Positions 31,195 to 40,734 are shown, numbered from the stretch's first letter. The stretch: 64,000 bases of DNA from Sphingobacteriales bacterium (GCA_014763615.1 JACXVB010000004.1:62001-126000); one strand, 5' to 3'. The notes: generated by a model from the letters alone, not told the origin. Program-made: numbers and translations.

Positions 31195-31854
31195 TTATTT
31201 ACCAGCAGCTTCAGCGTGGTCTGCCAAAAACTGAGCTAAACCATTGTCTGTTAATGGATGTTTTAACAATCCTAAAATAGAACTTAACGGACCAGTCATC
31301 ACATCAGCACCAATTTTAGCGCATTCTACAATATGCACTGAATTACGAATAGAAGCCGCTAAAATTTCAGTTTCAAAACCATAATTATCAAAAATTAAAC
31401 GGATATCTTCAATTAAACCAAAACTATCCGCACCAATATCATCTAAACGACCTAAAAATGGTGAAACATAGCTAGCACCCGCTTTTGCGGCTAATAAAGC
31501 TTGCCCCGCAGAGAAAATTAAAGTACAGTTAGTTCTAATTCCTTTATCACTAAAATATTTTAAAGCTTTTACCCCATCTTTAATCATCGGAATCTTCACC
31601 ACAATTTTTGGATCTAAAGCCGCCAAAACCTCACCCTCTTTAATCATCCCCTCAAAATCAGTAGCAATCACCTCTGCACTTACGTTATTATCAACTATGG
31701 CGCAAATATCTTTATAGTGTTGCATTACTCTGGCATCGCCACTGATACCTTCTTTAGCCATTAAACTCGGATTGGTAGTTACCCCATCTAAAATTCCTAA
31801 ATCTTGTGCTTCCTTAATCTGATCAAGATTGGCCGTATCAATAAAAAATTTCAT
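31195..31854 (-). CDS. Transaldolase / fructose-6-phosphate aldolase (TalC class)
   Basis: The 219-residue TIM-barrel enzyme begins [20 protein letters not shown] and has [13 protein letters not shown], the Schiff-base lysine in [12 protein letters not shown], and [20 protein letters not shown]. The short length places it in the TalC/MipB subfamily, which serves as transaldolase in many bacteria of the pentose phosphate pathway and as aldolase in others. It is monocistronic. Confidence 0.92.
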   Translation of the reverse strand: MKFFIDTANLDQIKEAQDLGILDGVTTNPSLMAKEGISGDARVMQHYKDICAIVDNNVSAEVIATDFEGMIKEGEVLAALDPKIVVKIPMIKDGVKALKYFSDKGIRTNCTLIFSAGQALLAAKAGASYVSPFLGRLDDIGADSFGLIEDIRLIFDNYGFETEILAASIRNSVHIVECAKIGADVMTGPLSSILGLLKHPLTDNGLAQFLADHAEAAGK

Positions 31855-32072
31855 GTTTTTTCGTTTTTATAATTTGATATTTATTTAAATGTAAATTTGA
31901 AGTATAATTTACAGATTTCCTAAAAAAGACAAATCCATTTGTCTAATTAATAAGTCTATTTAATGAGCCCGTGTTAATTATTTGTTTAAAAAACGTTATA
32001 AACCAGACCTCTTTAAAACAAAAGAACGATTGAGAAAGAAAGTAGTTATAAAATCTTTGAAAAGAAAAAAAT

Positions 32073-32169
32073 GGGTTAGCAACTTCTATCGCACCGCTAC
32101 AACCTCTTACCCTTGCTGCGTTCCCACCCTGGGGGAGTTCAGAAGGAGCTGGTCGTAGAAGACTAACCC
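32073..32169 (-). ncRNA. ffs: Signal recognition particle RNA (small 4.5S type)
   Basis: The 97-nt RNA starts GGGTTAGTCTTCTACGACC and ends AGTTGCTAACCC, the ends pairing with each other. It carries the conserved SRP apical domain CCAGGGTGGGAACGCAGCAA with the GGAA-type symmetric loop and the GCAG asymmetric loop that bind Ffh. It directs membrane proteins to the translocon together with Ffh. A TACCTTTG -7 element lies just upstream. Confidence 0.95.
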
Positions 32170-32173
32170 GCAA

Positions 32174-32181
32174 CAAAGGTA
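32174..32181 (-). promoter_or_regulatory. -7 element TACCTTTG of the SRP RNA promoter
   Basis: The TAnnTTTG box on the minus strand ends 4 nt before the SRP RNA, the expected distance to the start point in Bacteroidota. No exact TTTG -33 box is seen. Confidence 0.65.
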
Positions 32182-32250
32182 TCATTTTTTAACATTTTCT
32201 TAAAAATGATTTTTAAATAGCATTTAAGCTACTGATTATGAATATAAAAA

Positions 32251-33483
32251 TTATTTTTTCTTCTTCTTTTTAAGCTTTGGAGCCAACTCCGATTCTTTAA
32301 TTAACGAACGCCAATCGTTGGGATTGTCTTCAGAAATCGCTAAAGTTTCCTCATATTCTGTACGATGAAGCTCCATAACTTTAATGGGCTGCGTTAAATA
32401 ATTTTCTATTTCTTCCAAAATCAACTTTTCTTCCTCACTGCAAAAAGAAATGGCTTTCCCTCTATGGTTTCCACGACCAGTACGTCCCACCCTATGAACA
32501 TAATTTTCAGCAACATCAGGTAAATCATAATTAACTACATATTCTACACCTTTTACATCTAAACCTCTGGCGCTAATATCAGTTGCTATTAAAACTTTAA
32601 CTTTCCCCTCTTTAAAATCTTCTAAAACAGAGAATCTAGCTTTCTGCTCTTTATCGCCATGTAAAGTAGCCGTTTGTATGCCCACCCTTTCCATCGCTTT
32701 AAAAACACGTTCCGCTCTTACTTTCGTTCTCACAAAAACCAATATTTTTTGCGCTGGATGTTCCTTAATTACTCTTTCTAAAAAAAATCGTTTATCATCC
32801 ATTTCAACATAAACCACCGCATGGTCTACATTTTTTGAAACCGGATCTTTTGGCGAAATCTGAATCCGTACCGGCTTGCTTACAAGGGCATAAGCCAAAT
32901 CCTTAATGTTTTCATCTATCGTGGCCGAGAAAAATAAGGTTTGTCGCCGGCGTGGTAAAAACTGCATCAAATGCTGAATATCTTGATAAAAACCTTTATT
33001 CAACATATGATCAGCCTCATCCAAAACTAAAAAATCAATCTTCTTTAAATTCAAATGCCCTTTATGTACCAAATCTTGAATTCTGCCCGGAGTAGCAATC
33101 AACACATCCACACCTTTTTGCAATTTCTTAACCTGCGGCTCAATATCAACACCACCAATTAAAGAAACAGTTTCCACATCCGTATATTTACCCAGTTCAT
33201 TAAATACCTCCTCAATCTGCAAAGCCAGCTCTCTGGTAGGCACCATCACCACGGCTTTCACATTTTGCTCGGGCTCAAAACGCTTGTTTTCTTGCAACAT
33301 ACTAATTAATGGAATCGCGAAAGCAGCAGTTTTCCCAGTACCCGTTTGCGCAATTGCTAAAATATCCTGACCAGATAAAATTTGCGGAATAGATTTAAAC
33401 TGAATATCTGTCGGCTTTTTGTAGCCCAATTCTTCTAAACTTTTCTTAAGCTGAGGTGCAATATGGTATTTACTAAATTTCAT
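32251..33483 (-). CDS. DEAD-box RNA helicase (RhlE-like)
   Basis: The 410-residue helicase has the Q motif KPTDIQFKSIPQIL, motif I AIAQTGTGKTAAF, PTRELALQ, motif II VLDEADHMLNKG, motif III SATIDENIKDL, and the C-terminal ATDISARGLDVKGVEYVVNY and HRVGRTGR. It ends in a run of lysines that would bind RNA. Such proteins help ribosome assembly and mRNA turnover in the cold. It starts at the ATG 33483 and is monocistronic. Confidence 0.93.
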   Translation of the reverse strand: MKFSKYHIAPQLKKSLEELGYKKPTDIQFKSIPQILSGQDILAIAQTGTGKTAAFAIPLISMLQENKRFEPEQNVKAVVMVPTRELALQIEEVFNELGKYTDVETVSLIGGVDIEPQVKKLQKGVDVLIATPGRIQDLVHKGHLNLKKIDFLVLDEADHMLNKGFYQDIQHLMQFLPRRRQTLFFSATIDENIKDLAYALVSKPVRIQISPKDPVSKNVDHAVVYVEMDDKRFFLERVIKEHPAQKILVFVRTKVRAERVFKAMERVGIQTATLHGDKEQKARFSVLEDFKEGKVKVLIATDISARGLDVKGVEYVVNYDLPDVAENYVHRVGRTGRGNHRGKAISFCSEEEKLILEEIENYLTQPIKVMELHRTEYEETLAISEDNPNDWRSLIKESELAPKLKKKKKK

Positions 33484-33599
33484 TCGCGGTAAAGATACGC
33501 ATTAGCCAAAAGATTGCAGGTTTAGTTTTTCAAGGTCTTGAGTAGCTATTTCCTGCTATCCGCTCATACTGCACTAGCATTAAGCTCGAGGCCGGTATC

Positions 33600-33616
33600 C
33601 CTGTCTGCCAGACAGG
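33600..33616. repeat. Short dyad repeat CCTGTCTG-C-CAGACAGG
   Basis: A perfect 8-bp inverted repeat around one base in the gap before the RES gene. Sequences of this kind are found as dispersed intergenic repeats in Bacteroidota genomes; it appears once in the window. No function can be read. Confidence 0.45.
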
Positions 33617-33646
33617 CAGGCGCTACTATCAGGGCTAAAAAATTAG

Positions 33647-34117
33647 TTAATGGATATTCAACTTCAACCTCGAATCAAAATTAAAAGAAACAACATCTAC
33701 TACTTTTATTTTAGAAAAATCAGGATGTAAAGGATTCAATAAATAGTTGTATTCTCTATCTACAATGGCAGAAGGCACTTTTAATACCGCCGATTTCATT
33801 TCTAAAATCCATCGGTTACCCAATTTTTGAGTGATTGGATAATGAACCATCTTAAACCATTCCAAATTTAAATCTTGAAGTAATTGTAAGCTGATTTCAG
33901 GAATTTCAATTTGATCCGGAATTTCAATCACCGCCATGGCAAACTTCCCCGAATTTAAGGCGGCACCACTTTTATGTGCCAAAACTTCTAAGCAAGATAA
34001 AGAAGCCGATCCTCCGGTGTAAATCATCCCTTCGCCTTCGCTGTTCCATCTCCCAGCAAAGCCAGGAGCAACTAAAAAACTAGCGTATTTAGCTTGTGTA
34101 ATTCTATAAACCCACAT
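33647..34117 (-). CDS. RES-domain toxin (NAD+-degrading)
   Basis: The 156-residue protein has the RES fold landmarks: RITQAKYASFLVAPGFAGRW supplies the conserved Arg, SCLEVLAHKSG the Glu, and VSFNFDSRLKL the Ser. RES toxins degrade NAD+ and stop growth. The upstream gene is the matching Xre/DUF2384 antitoxin, and its stop shares the last base with this start, so toxin translation depends on antitoxin translation. It is not truncated. Confidence 0.88.
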   Translation of the reverse strand: MWVYRITQAKYASFLVAPGFAGRWNSEGEGMIYTGGSASLSCLEVLAHKSGAALNSGKFAMAVIEIPDQIEIPEISLQLLQDLNLEWFKMVHYPITQKLGNRWILEMKSAVLKVPSAIVDREYNYLLNPLHPDFSKIKVVDVVSFNFDSRLKLNIH

Positions 34118-34572
34118 TAAGCTAAAATACCGTGATCTATACGATTAAGCTCATTCATCACTATATTAATCCCTGTAATAGAATCTAGTAAATCATTAGG
34201 TTTAGCATCAATACCTATGTTATGCTGCTGCAACCAATTTCTAAACTCATCAATAGAACCAAAGGTATCTATACCTTTATCATAGAGTTCTAATAAAAAC
34301 AAAACATGCTCACTTAAACTCGTACTCAACTCTTTGGCATTACTTAAATGCTTACGCAAAGTAGGCTCTGTTAAATCTAATTTACGAGCCATATCTAAGC
34401 GTGTAGAACCGCTGATGGCTAATAAATCATTTAAAGATGAAGAAGATAAACCTCCCTTTATCACAGATAAACGATTGACAGGAGATTCAAAATAGGTTTG
34501 ATAAGGCACCAACATTTCCTCAACGCTGTTTTGTTGATTGCTGCTTTCTTCTTTTATTCCATAATTCTTCAT
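34117..34572 (-). CDS. Xre/MbcA/ParS-type antitoxin (DUF2384)
   Basis: From the ATG 34572 it encodes 151 residues. The N-terminal region has an Xre-like HTH (ISGSTRLDMARKLDLTEPTL) and the C-terminal DUF2384/MbcA-ParS-Xre toxin-binding domain (FGSIDEFRNWLQQHNIG, PNDLLDSITGINIVMNELNR). It should bind the RES active site and repress the operon. A TACATTTG -7 box at 34576-34583 ends 4 nt before the ATG, so the mRNA may be almost leaderless. An earlier in-frame TTG at 34578 is less likely. Confidence 0.88.
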   Translation of the reverse strand: MKNYGIKEESSNQQNSVEEMLVPYQTYFESPVNRLSVIKGGLSSSSLNDLLAISGSTRLDMARKLDLTEPTLRKHLSNAKELSTSLSEHVLFLLELYDKGIDTFGSIDEFRNWLQQHNIGIDAKPNDLLDSITGINIVMNELNRIDHGILA

Positions 34573-34624
34573 ACACAAATGTAATTATTTTTATTATGAA
34601 ATGAAATTTTTTTCACAATTTACT

Positions 34625-37600
34625 TTAACTAGGAATAAGATTAACTACTGAGTTTTCAGTCTCATCCTCAGAATGCATGGCATTCCACCATTTTAATTTT
34701 TCGATAAAAGAAACTTCTATCGTAAAAAAATTAAATTCTTTGGTCACCTTCCCTTTCATCAGATAGCATCCCCAAAAACCTTTTAAAGAACACTTTGCAG
34801 CTACATTTGGAAATAAAACAGTATCAATCCAACATCCTTCTCTATCTAAAAAAGTACCAAAAAACATGGTTTCTCCGTTTTTAGTTCGGGTGTATTTAGA
34901 GGTAACCAATTGCCCCATAATTTCAATTTCTTTTCCTAAATAATCAGGAATTTCATGAGCCAGAATTCCTCGAATAGTTTGCTGGGCAATAAGTTTAAAA
35001 GGCGATGAAAGCGTAAATTCTAATAGTTCCAGCTCGTCTAACAAATCGTTTCTTTCATCATGATGTAAATCAGGAATTTCAAAATTACTTTGAGAAGGAG
35101 ATTTAAATAACCTGTTTTGAATAGTTTGAGATGGCTTTTTGTTCATCAAAAAATGGGCATCCCATAGCAATGCTTGTTTAGATTTACCCGTGAACCTAAA
35201 AGCTCCAATCCTGATCAAGATAACAAGCTGCTCTAGCCCCACATCAACTCTATCGACAAAATCATTGATACTTAAAAAATGTCCGTTCAATGCCCTTTCT
35301 CTCAAAGCACTTTCTATCAATCTACTTTCTAAACCCTTCACATGAATAAATCCCAAAAAAATCACCTCTCCCTGAATAGAAGTGAGCCATTCGCTTTGAT
35401 TTAAACATGGCGCCTCTATTTGTGCACCTGCCTTTTTCGCCTCATGTACGTATAAACCCGTTCGGTAAAAGCCTCCAAAATTATTAATCACCCCAACCAT
35501 AAAATCCAACGGAAAATAAGCCTTTAAATACATACTTTGATAGCTTTCTACCGCAAAAGAAGCAGAATGACCTTTAGCAAAAGAATAACCTGCAAAAGAT
35601 TCTATTTGACGCCAAACTTCTATGGTAAGCTCCAAACTTCTTCCCATTTTAATGCAGTTCTCAAAAAATTGATCCCTCACCTTTTGAAATTCTTCTCTTG
35701 AGCGATACTTACCCGACATTCCTCTTCGCAAAACATCAGATTCCCCTAAACTTAAACCTGCAAAATGATAGGCTACCTTAATCACATCTTCTTGATAAAC
35801 CATCACACCGTAAGTATCCTCCATCAAATCCCACAATACAGGATGAGCAATCGACTTCCCTTTATCTGGCAAATGGTGCCGAGACACATACTCACGCATC
35901 ATTCCAGATTGTGCCACACCTGGCCTGATTATAGAACTAGCAGCCACTAAGGTGAGGTAATCTTTACACGCTAATTTCGCTAACAGCATCCGCATGGCTG
36001 GAGATTCTACATAAAAACAACCTACTAAATTTCCCTTTGCTAAGTGCCTTGCAATCTTTTCATCTTTCATGAATTTAGAGGTATCATGAATATCAATTTC
36101 TACACCTCGATTTTGCTTTACAATAGCCAAAGTATCTTTGATATGCCCTAAACCCCGCTGACTCAAGATATCAAACTTATATAAACCTAAATCTTCTGCA
36201 TTGTACATATCAAATTGGCAAATAGGAAAGCCTTTCGGCGGATGAGACGTGGCCGTGTAACGATAAATCGGCTTATCAGAAATTAAAATTCCACCAGCAT
36301 GTATGCTGAGGTTTTTAGGAAAATCTTTGAGTTTCCGACCATAGTCATAGATTTGGTAGTATAACTTTTCCTTTTTCTCGTCAGGAACATCTCCAAGTTT
36401 AATTCTATTGGTTATTTCTTCAATTTCAGAAGTTGGTAATCCATAAACCTTCCCCAATTCTCTGTAAGTAGAATTGGCCTGAAACGTAGTGTAAGTTGCC
36501 TGCAAACAAGTGTAATCTGTACCGTATTTATCAAAAATATATCGGATAATTTCATCTCGATCTTGCCATGAGAAATCAATATCAAAATCGGGCGGAGTTT
36601 TACGAAAAACATTTAGGAAACGCTCAAAATATAAATCTAACTCAATCGGGTCAACGTCAGTAATTTTAAGGCAATAGGCAACAATGCTGTTTGCGCCACT
36701 CCCTCTACCTATGTAATAAAAGCCACGTTGCTGAGCGTAGGAAACAATATCATGATTAATTAAAAAATAGGAAACATAGTTCCCTTCATTTATTACTTTC
36801 AGTTCTTTCTCAATTCTATCTTTAACTTTTTGGTTGATGTTTTTGTACCTATACTTCGCTCCTTCTTCTACTAAATCAACCAGTTTTTGATAATCCAATT
36901 TTCTGGCTTGCATCTTATCAGGATGTGCAGAATAAACTGATTTGTTTTTATTTTTCCCTAAATCAAAATCAATCACTTCACAACTTTCTAAAAGAGAAGA
37001 TGTGTTTTGTAGCAGTTTGGGGTAATCTCCATAATGATTCATAAAAGTTTGCTCATCAAAAAATACTTCATCGGCGCAAGCCAAATCATTTTCTTGAATT
37101 TTAGAGATAATGGTATTTTTCCGAATCGCTCTTAGCAATTGATGTAGCTTAAAATCATCTGCATCTGCAAAACTCACCGAATGTAAAATCACCATTTTAT
37201 CCTGATAAGCATCCCACTTTTTAAGTCTTAAATAATGAATATCTTTATGGTTAATGCCGATAAACTCATTGGAGGCTAAATCAAAATCAGCATCATTTTT
37301 AAATGGATAAATGATCAAAACATCCTTTCTAATCTCGCATTTATCTTTAAAAGGAGTTTCGTCTTTTAGATGTTTAGAGAGCAACCTATTCAACTGCTCA
37401 AAACCATCCTGATTTTGCGCAATGCCAATAAATTGCTGAGTTAAATCGTTCCTAAAATCAATCCCAAAAATTGGCGAGAATTGCCGATTTCTATTTAATC
37501 TACTCATCTCTAAACATCCCGATGTATTGTTGATATCCGTAAGCACAAAACGCTCTACACCATATTTTTTTGCTTCTTGCAAAAGCTTTTCGGGAGATAA

Positions 37601-37645
37601 TGTTCCGTACAAAAAACTAAAATAGCTATGACAATTAAGATACAT
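34625..37645 (-). CDS. dnaE2: Error-prone DNA polymerase III alpha (DnaE2-type)
   Basis: The protein (about 1006 residues from the ATG 37645; a further ATG lies at 37666) has a degenerate PHP domain (LNCHSYFSFLYGTLSPEKLL), then the C-family polymerase core with PDFDIDFSWQDRDEIIRYIF carrying catalytic aspartates. Further on come FAKGHSASFAVESYQ and a C-terminal OB domain. Length and the pairing with dinB mark it as DnaE2/ImuC, the translesion polymerase of a mutagenesis cassette, not the replicative DnaE. It follows dinB by 4 bp in one operon. Confidence 0.85.
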   Translation of the reverse strand: MYLNCHSYFSFLYGTLSPEKLLQEAKKYGVERFVLTDINNTSGCLEMSRLNRNRQFSPIFGIDFRNDLTQQFIGIAQNQDGFEQLNRLLSKHLKDETPFKDKCEIRKDVLIIYPFKNDADFDLASNEFIGINHKDIHYLRLKKWDAYQDKMVILHSVSFADADDFKLHQLLRAIRKNTIISKIQENDLACADEVFFDEQTFMNHYGDYPKLLQNTSSLLESCEVIDFDLGKNKNKSVYSAHPDKMQARKLDYQKLVDLVEEGAKYRYKNINQKVKDRIEKELKVINEGNYVSYFLINHDIVSYAQQRGFYYIGRGSGANSIVAYCLKITDVDPIELDLYFERFLNVFRKTPPDFDIDFSWQDRDEIIRYIFDKYGTDYTCLQATYTTFQANSTYRELGKVYGLPTSEIEEITNRIKLGDVPDEKKEKLYYQIYDYGRKLKDFPKNLSIHAGGILISDKPIYRYTATSHPPKGFPICQFDMYNAEDLGLYKFDILSQRGLGHIKDTLAIVKQNRGVEIDIHDTSKFMKDEKIARHLAKGNLVGCFYVESPAMRMLLAKLACKDYLTLVAASSIIRPGVAQSGMMREYVSRHHLPDKGKSIAHPVLWDLMEDTYGVMVYQEDVIKVAYHFAGLSLGESDVLRRGMSGKYRSREEFQKVRDQFFENCIKMGRSLELTIEVWRQIESFAGYSFAKGHSASFAVESYQSMYLKAYFPLDFMVGVINNFGGFYRTGLYVHEAKKAGAQIEAPCLNQSEWLTSIQGEVIFLGFIHVKGLESRLIESALRERALNGHFLSINDFVDRVDVGLEQLVILIRIGAFRFTGKSKQALLWDAHFLMNKKPSQTIQNRLFKSPSQSNFEIPDLHHDERNDLLDELELLEFTLSSPFKLIAQQTIRGILAHEIPDYLGKEIEIMGQLVTSKYTRTKNGETMFFGTFLDREGCWIDTVLFPNVAAKCSLKGFWGCYLMKGKVTKEFNFFTIEVSFIEKLKWWNAMHSEDETENSVVNLIPS

Positions 37646-37649
37646 CAGC

Positions 37650-38837
37650 TCACTTTGTAATCCCATTAAAAGGATTGAAATTACGTGTATTAATCCCAGT
37701 AGTTACGGCTCTGTGAACAGTTTTATTTCCAAATCTTTTATTGATATAATCCATCGCTTGGTAAAGATGTATCTGCGTTTCATGATCATTAAATAAATGA
37801 ATTTGATGATGACCACGCACCAGCTGACTCAATCTTACGCCCACCAATCTGATGAGCATACGGCGATTATACAGTTTTCTAAATAATTCTTTTACCTGAG
37901 GAATCAACAGGTGATCTGCCGAAGTATAAGGGATTTTAATTTGCTGCGTATGTGTATTAAAATCAGAATAACGAATTTTCACACTCACACAGCCAGCTAA
38001 GAAATTTTCTTTCCGTAGCTTAAAACATAAATCTTCTGTCATAGATACCAGTAGCGATTCTAACATTTCAATATCCATGGTATCTTTCTCAAAAGTTTCC
38101 TCGCTAGACAACGATTTACGATCTACATAAGGCGTAATGCTACTATTATCTATGCCATTGGCTTTTTCCCACATCATCATTCCATGTTTCCCGAAAGCCG
38201 ATTCTAACAATTGCATAGGCATTTGCTGCAAAGTATAGATTTTTCTAACCCCCATTTTATAGAGATTTTGTGCCGTTTTCTCGCCAATCATCGGGATTTT
38301 TTTAACTGGCAAAGGCGCTAGAAAGGGTTTTTCCTCTCCGTAATTCACATATTTATAACCATTGGGTTTTGCCAAACCTGTAGCCACTTTAGAAACTGTT
38401 TTATTTTTAGATAAACCGAAAGAAATAGGCAAACCTGTTTCTCTGATAATTTTTTCACGTAGCTCTGTGGTGTATTTCAACGTTCCAAAAAACTGATCCA
38501 TCCCCGTCATATCGATATAAAACTCGTCGATAGACGTTTTCTCAAAAAGAGGAACAGATTCTTCTATAATCTGAGTAACCTCAGTAGATGCCTTAGAATA
38601 GCTCTCGTAATCTCCTTTCACAAATATCAACTCAGGGCAAAGCTGTTTAGCCAATTTACCTGGCATGGCCGAGTGCACCCCAAAAGCTCGGGCGGCGTAG
38701 CTGCATGAAGCCACCACCCCTCTATCTCCACTACCACCAATAGCTACTGGCTTTCCTTTCAATTTCGGGTTGGTTCTACACTCTACCGACACAAAAAATG
38801 AATCTAAATCTATATGAGTGATTTGCTTTTGTAGCAT
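37650..38837 (-). CDS. dinB: Y-family DNA polymerase (DinB/Pol IV-like)
   Basis: The 395-residue enzyme has THIDLDSFFVSVECRTNPKL (first catalytic Asp), the steric region CSYAARAFGVHSAMPGKLA, and EKTSIDEFYIDMTGMDQFF (catalytic Asp-Glu). It continues with little-finger-type helices and a C-terminal region. The catalytic residues are intact, so it is an active polymerase, unlike ImuB. It is first in an operon with DnaE2 and starts behind a pair of ACTAA-N5-TTAGT palindromes, likely damage-controlled. Confidence 0.9.
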   Translation of the reverse strand: MLQKQITHIDLDSFFVSVECRTNPKLKGKPVAIGGSGDRGVVASCSYAARAFGVHSAMPGKLAKQLCPELIFVKGDYESYSKASTEVTQIIEESVPLFEKTSIDEFYIDMTGMDQFFGTLKYTTELREKIIRETGLPISFGLSKNKTVSKVATGLAKPNGYKYVNYGEEKPFLAPLPVKKIPMIGEKTAQNLYKMGVRKIYTLQQMPMQLLESAFGKHGMMMWEKANGIDNSSITPYVDRKSLSSEETFEKDTMDIEMLESLLVSMTEDLCFKLRKENFLAGCVSVKIRYSDFNTHTQQIKIPYTSADHLLIPQVKELFRKLYNRRMLIRLVGVRLSQLVRGHHQIHLFNDHETQIHLYQAMDYINKRFGNKTVHRAVTTGINTRNFNPFNGITK

Positions 38838-38856
38838 GTTTTCTAAAAATATTCTT

Positions 38857-38910
38857 CAAATATAATTACTAAATATTTTAGTTTTATTTATATTTACTAA
38901 AAATATTAGT
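38857..38910. promoter_or_regulatory. dinB promoter with two ACTAA-N5-TTAGT operators
   Basis: ACTAAATATTTTAGT at 38868-38882 and ACTAAAAATATTAGT at 38896-38910 share ACTAA-N5-TTAGT with centres 28 bp apart. A TATATTTG -7 box for dinB (38857-38864, minus strand) abuts the first site. Binding there would block dinB-dnaE2; the second site lies 9 bp before the divergent 2H gene. Confidence 0.7.
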
Positions 38911-38919
38911 TTTTGTTTT

Positions 38920-39552
38920 ATGAAGGGATTATATTTTATTGCCATTGTTCCACCTAAAGAAATAGCAGAGTGCATTCATGAAATTAGGTTAGCATTTGCC
39001 GAAAAATTTCATAGTGAGGAAGCCTTAAAATCTCCTATTCACCTCACCTTAAAAGAGCCTTTTACCATGGATATCAAAGAAGAAATTATATTGAGGCGTA
39101 AGCTTAGTTTTATTGCTACCCAACACCAACCGTTTCAGCATCGTTTAAATAATTACGGTCGGTTTCAGAAACATGCCATATTTATACAGGCAGAAAAGCA
39201 TCCTTTTTTGGTAGCGCTCAAAAGCAGCATCAGAAAAATGTTTAGGGCAAATTTCTATCATGTGCAGCAAGATCAAATGCCGTTTAACCCTCATTATACC
39301 ATTGCCTATCGCGATATTTCAGAGCAAGTTTTTGAAAAGGCTTTCGCCGAGTATGAGCACAAAAAGTTTTTTGCTGAGTTAATGTGTAACGAGTTTACCT
39401 TATTTAAACATGATGGAAAACAATGGCAAAATATGGAAGATTTTAAATTGTGTGGCCTACCAGAAATTACTTTGTTTGATGAAAAAACTCCACTTTCAAC
39501 TCCTAATATTGAAAAAGAGACAAGCAAAGTTGAAACTTTAAATAAAACTTAG
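38920..39552 (+). CDS. 2'-5' RNA ligase/2H phosphoesterase family protein
   Basis: The 210-residue protein has the two 2H motifs: HLTLKEPF (about residues 41-48) and HYTIAYRD (about residues 127-134), each with the His and Thr/Ser pair that form the active site. It starts YFIAIVPPKEIAECIHEIRL, the usual first strand and helix. Members cut or join 2'-5' or cyclic phosphate bonds in RNA. It is divergent from dinB and shares its operator region. Confidence 0.85.
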   Translation: MKGLYFIAIVPPKEIAECIHEIRLAFAEKFHSEEALKSPIHLTLKEPFTMDIKEEIILRRKLSFIATQHQPFQHRLNNYGRFQKHAIFIQAEKHPFLVALKSSIRKMFRANFYHVQQDQMPFNPHYTIAYRDISEQVFEKAFAEYEHKKFFAELMCNEFTLFKHDGKQWQNMEDFKLCGLPEITLFDEKTPLSTPNIEKETSKVETLNKT

Positions 39553-39603
39553 AGATTTTAAAAATGATTTTGCCCATGGCCAAAGAATTAGTTATTTGCA
39601 AGT

Positions 39604-40512
39604 ATGGAATTTGGAAGAGTAAATCCCGAAGAAATTCACCTAATAGATTTTAAACTACCAGAAGATACCGAGTTTACTAAAAATGTACTATCCGCCGCCA
39701 ATAAAAAAGAATTTGAGGCTTATGTGGGCTGTGCCAGATGGGGGAGAAAAGAATGGGTAGGTCAGATTTATCCGAAAGGAACAAAAGATGCCAATTTCTT
39801 GGATGAGTATGTAAAGCATTTCAATTGCATTGAGATGAATGCTACTTTTTATAAAATTTACGATGCCAAGAGCATAAAAAAATGGAAGGATAAAGCCACT
39901 AAAAACACCACAGAATTCAAATTTTGTCCTAAAATCTCTCAAACTATCAGTCATATCAGAAGGTTAAAAAATACTGAAGCAGAAACTACTGCATTCTTTG
40001 AAGGAATCATGGCTTTTGAGGAGTTTTTGGGCCCAATATTTCTTCAATTGAGCGATAACTTCGGTCCAAAAAACTTTGAAATTATCAAAGCATACTTAGA
40101 ACAATTACCGGTTGATTTTCCGATTTATGTGGAAGTTAGACATAAAGATTGGTTTACACCCGATAATGCTACACAACTTTTTAAACTATTGAATAGCTTA
40201 AATATAGGTTCTATCATTACTGATGCTACGGGTAGAAGGGATTGCACTCATATGAATTTAGCTACTCCACATGCCTTTATTCGGTTTGTGGGTAACGGTT
40301 TACATCCAACAGATTATCAAAGAATAGATGATTGGGTTGAGCGCTTAAAAAATTGGAAAGCACAAGGTTTGCAATCTTTTTACTTTTTCATGCACCAACA
40401 CAAAGAAGAATTTTCTCCAAAACTTTGCGATTATGCTATCCAAAAGCTGAATGAGCATTTAGGTTTGAATATAAAACGTCCAAAATTCATCAGCCAAACC
40501 ACGCTATTTTAA
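39604..40512 (+). CDS. DUF72 (YecE-like) protein
   Basis: The 302-residue protein is a DUF72 TIM-barrel: VGCARWGRKEWVGQIYPKGT near the start, FNCIEMNATFYKIYDAKSIK, FKFCPKISQTISHIRRLK, LGPIFLQLSDNFGPKNFEI and IYVEVRHKDWFTPDN. The barrel's catalytic function is not established for this family. It follows the 2H gene by 51 bp and may share its transcript, placing it near the damage-response operon. Confidence 0.88.
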   Translation: MEFGRVNPEEIHLIDFKLPEDTEFTKNVLSAANKKEFEAYVGCARWGRKEWVGQIYPKGTKDANFLDEYVKHFNCIEMNATFYKIYDAKSIKKWKDKATKNTTEFKFCPKISQTISHIRRLKNTEAETTAFFEGIMAFEEFLGPIFLQLSDNFGPKNFEIIKAYLEQLPVDFPIYVEVRHKDWFTPDNATQLFKLLNSLNIGSIITDATGRRDCTHMNLATPHAFIRFVGNGLHPTDYQRIDDWVERLKNWKAQGLQSFYFFMHQHKEEFSPKLCDYAIQKLNEHLGLNIKRPKFISQTTLF

Positions 40513-40580
40513 AATTAATATTACTTTATAATTGATAGCTAGTAGTTTATAAAAAAGCATCAAAAAAAACTAGAAAATGA

Positions 40581-40611
40581 TTTGCAGACTAAGTCAGAAA
40601 CCCTATCTTTG
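40581..40611 (+). promoter_or_regulatory. Bacteroidota promoter of tRNA-Lys (TTTG-N19-TATCTTTG)
   Basis: TTTG at 40581-40584 and TATCTTTG at 40604-40611 are separated by exactly 19 bp, an exact match to the -33/-7 consensus. It lies about 40 bp upstream of the first tRNA. Confidence 0.85.
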
Positions 40612-40650
40612 CACAACTTTATAAAAACTTAAACTTTATTATAAAGTAAC

Positions 40651-40726
40651 GATTCCGTAGCTCAGCTGGTAGAGCATTACACTTTTAATGTAGTGGTCCT
40701 GGGTTCGAATCCCAGCGGGATCACCA
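40651..40726 (+). tRNA. tRNA-Lys (TTT), copy 1
   Basis: The 76-nt gene has a 7-bp acceptor (GATTCCG with CGGGATC, one G-U), a D-arm with AGCTCAGCTGGTAGAGC, an anticodon arm with loop CTTTTAA (anticodon TTT, Lys), a T-arm GGGTTCGAATCCC, and an encoded CCA end. It has its own promoter. Confidence 0.97.
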
Positions 40727-40734
40727 GAATTTCA

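Noticed and set aside
31943-32185. 80-aa reading frame near 32.1 kb
   Set aside because: It overlaps the SRP RNA; a known kind of false protein call.
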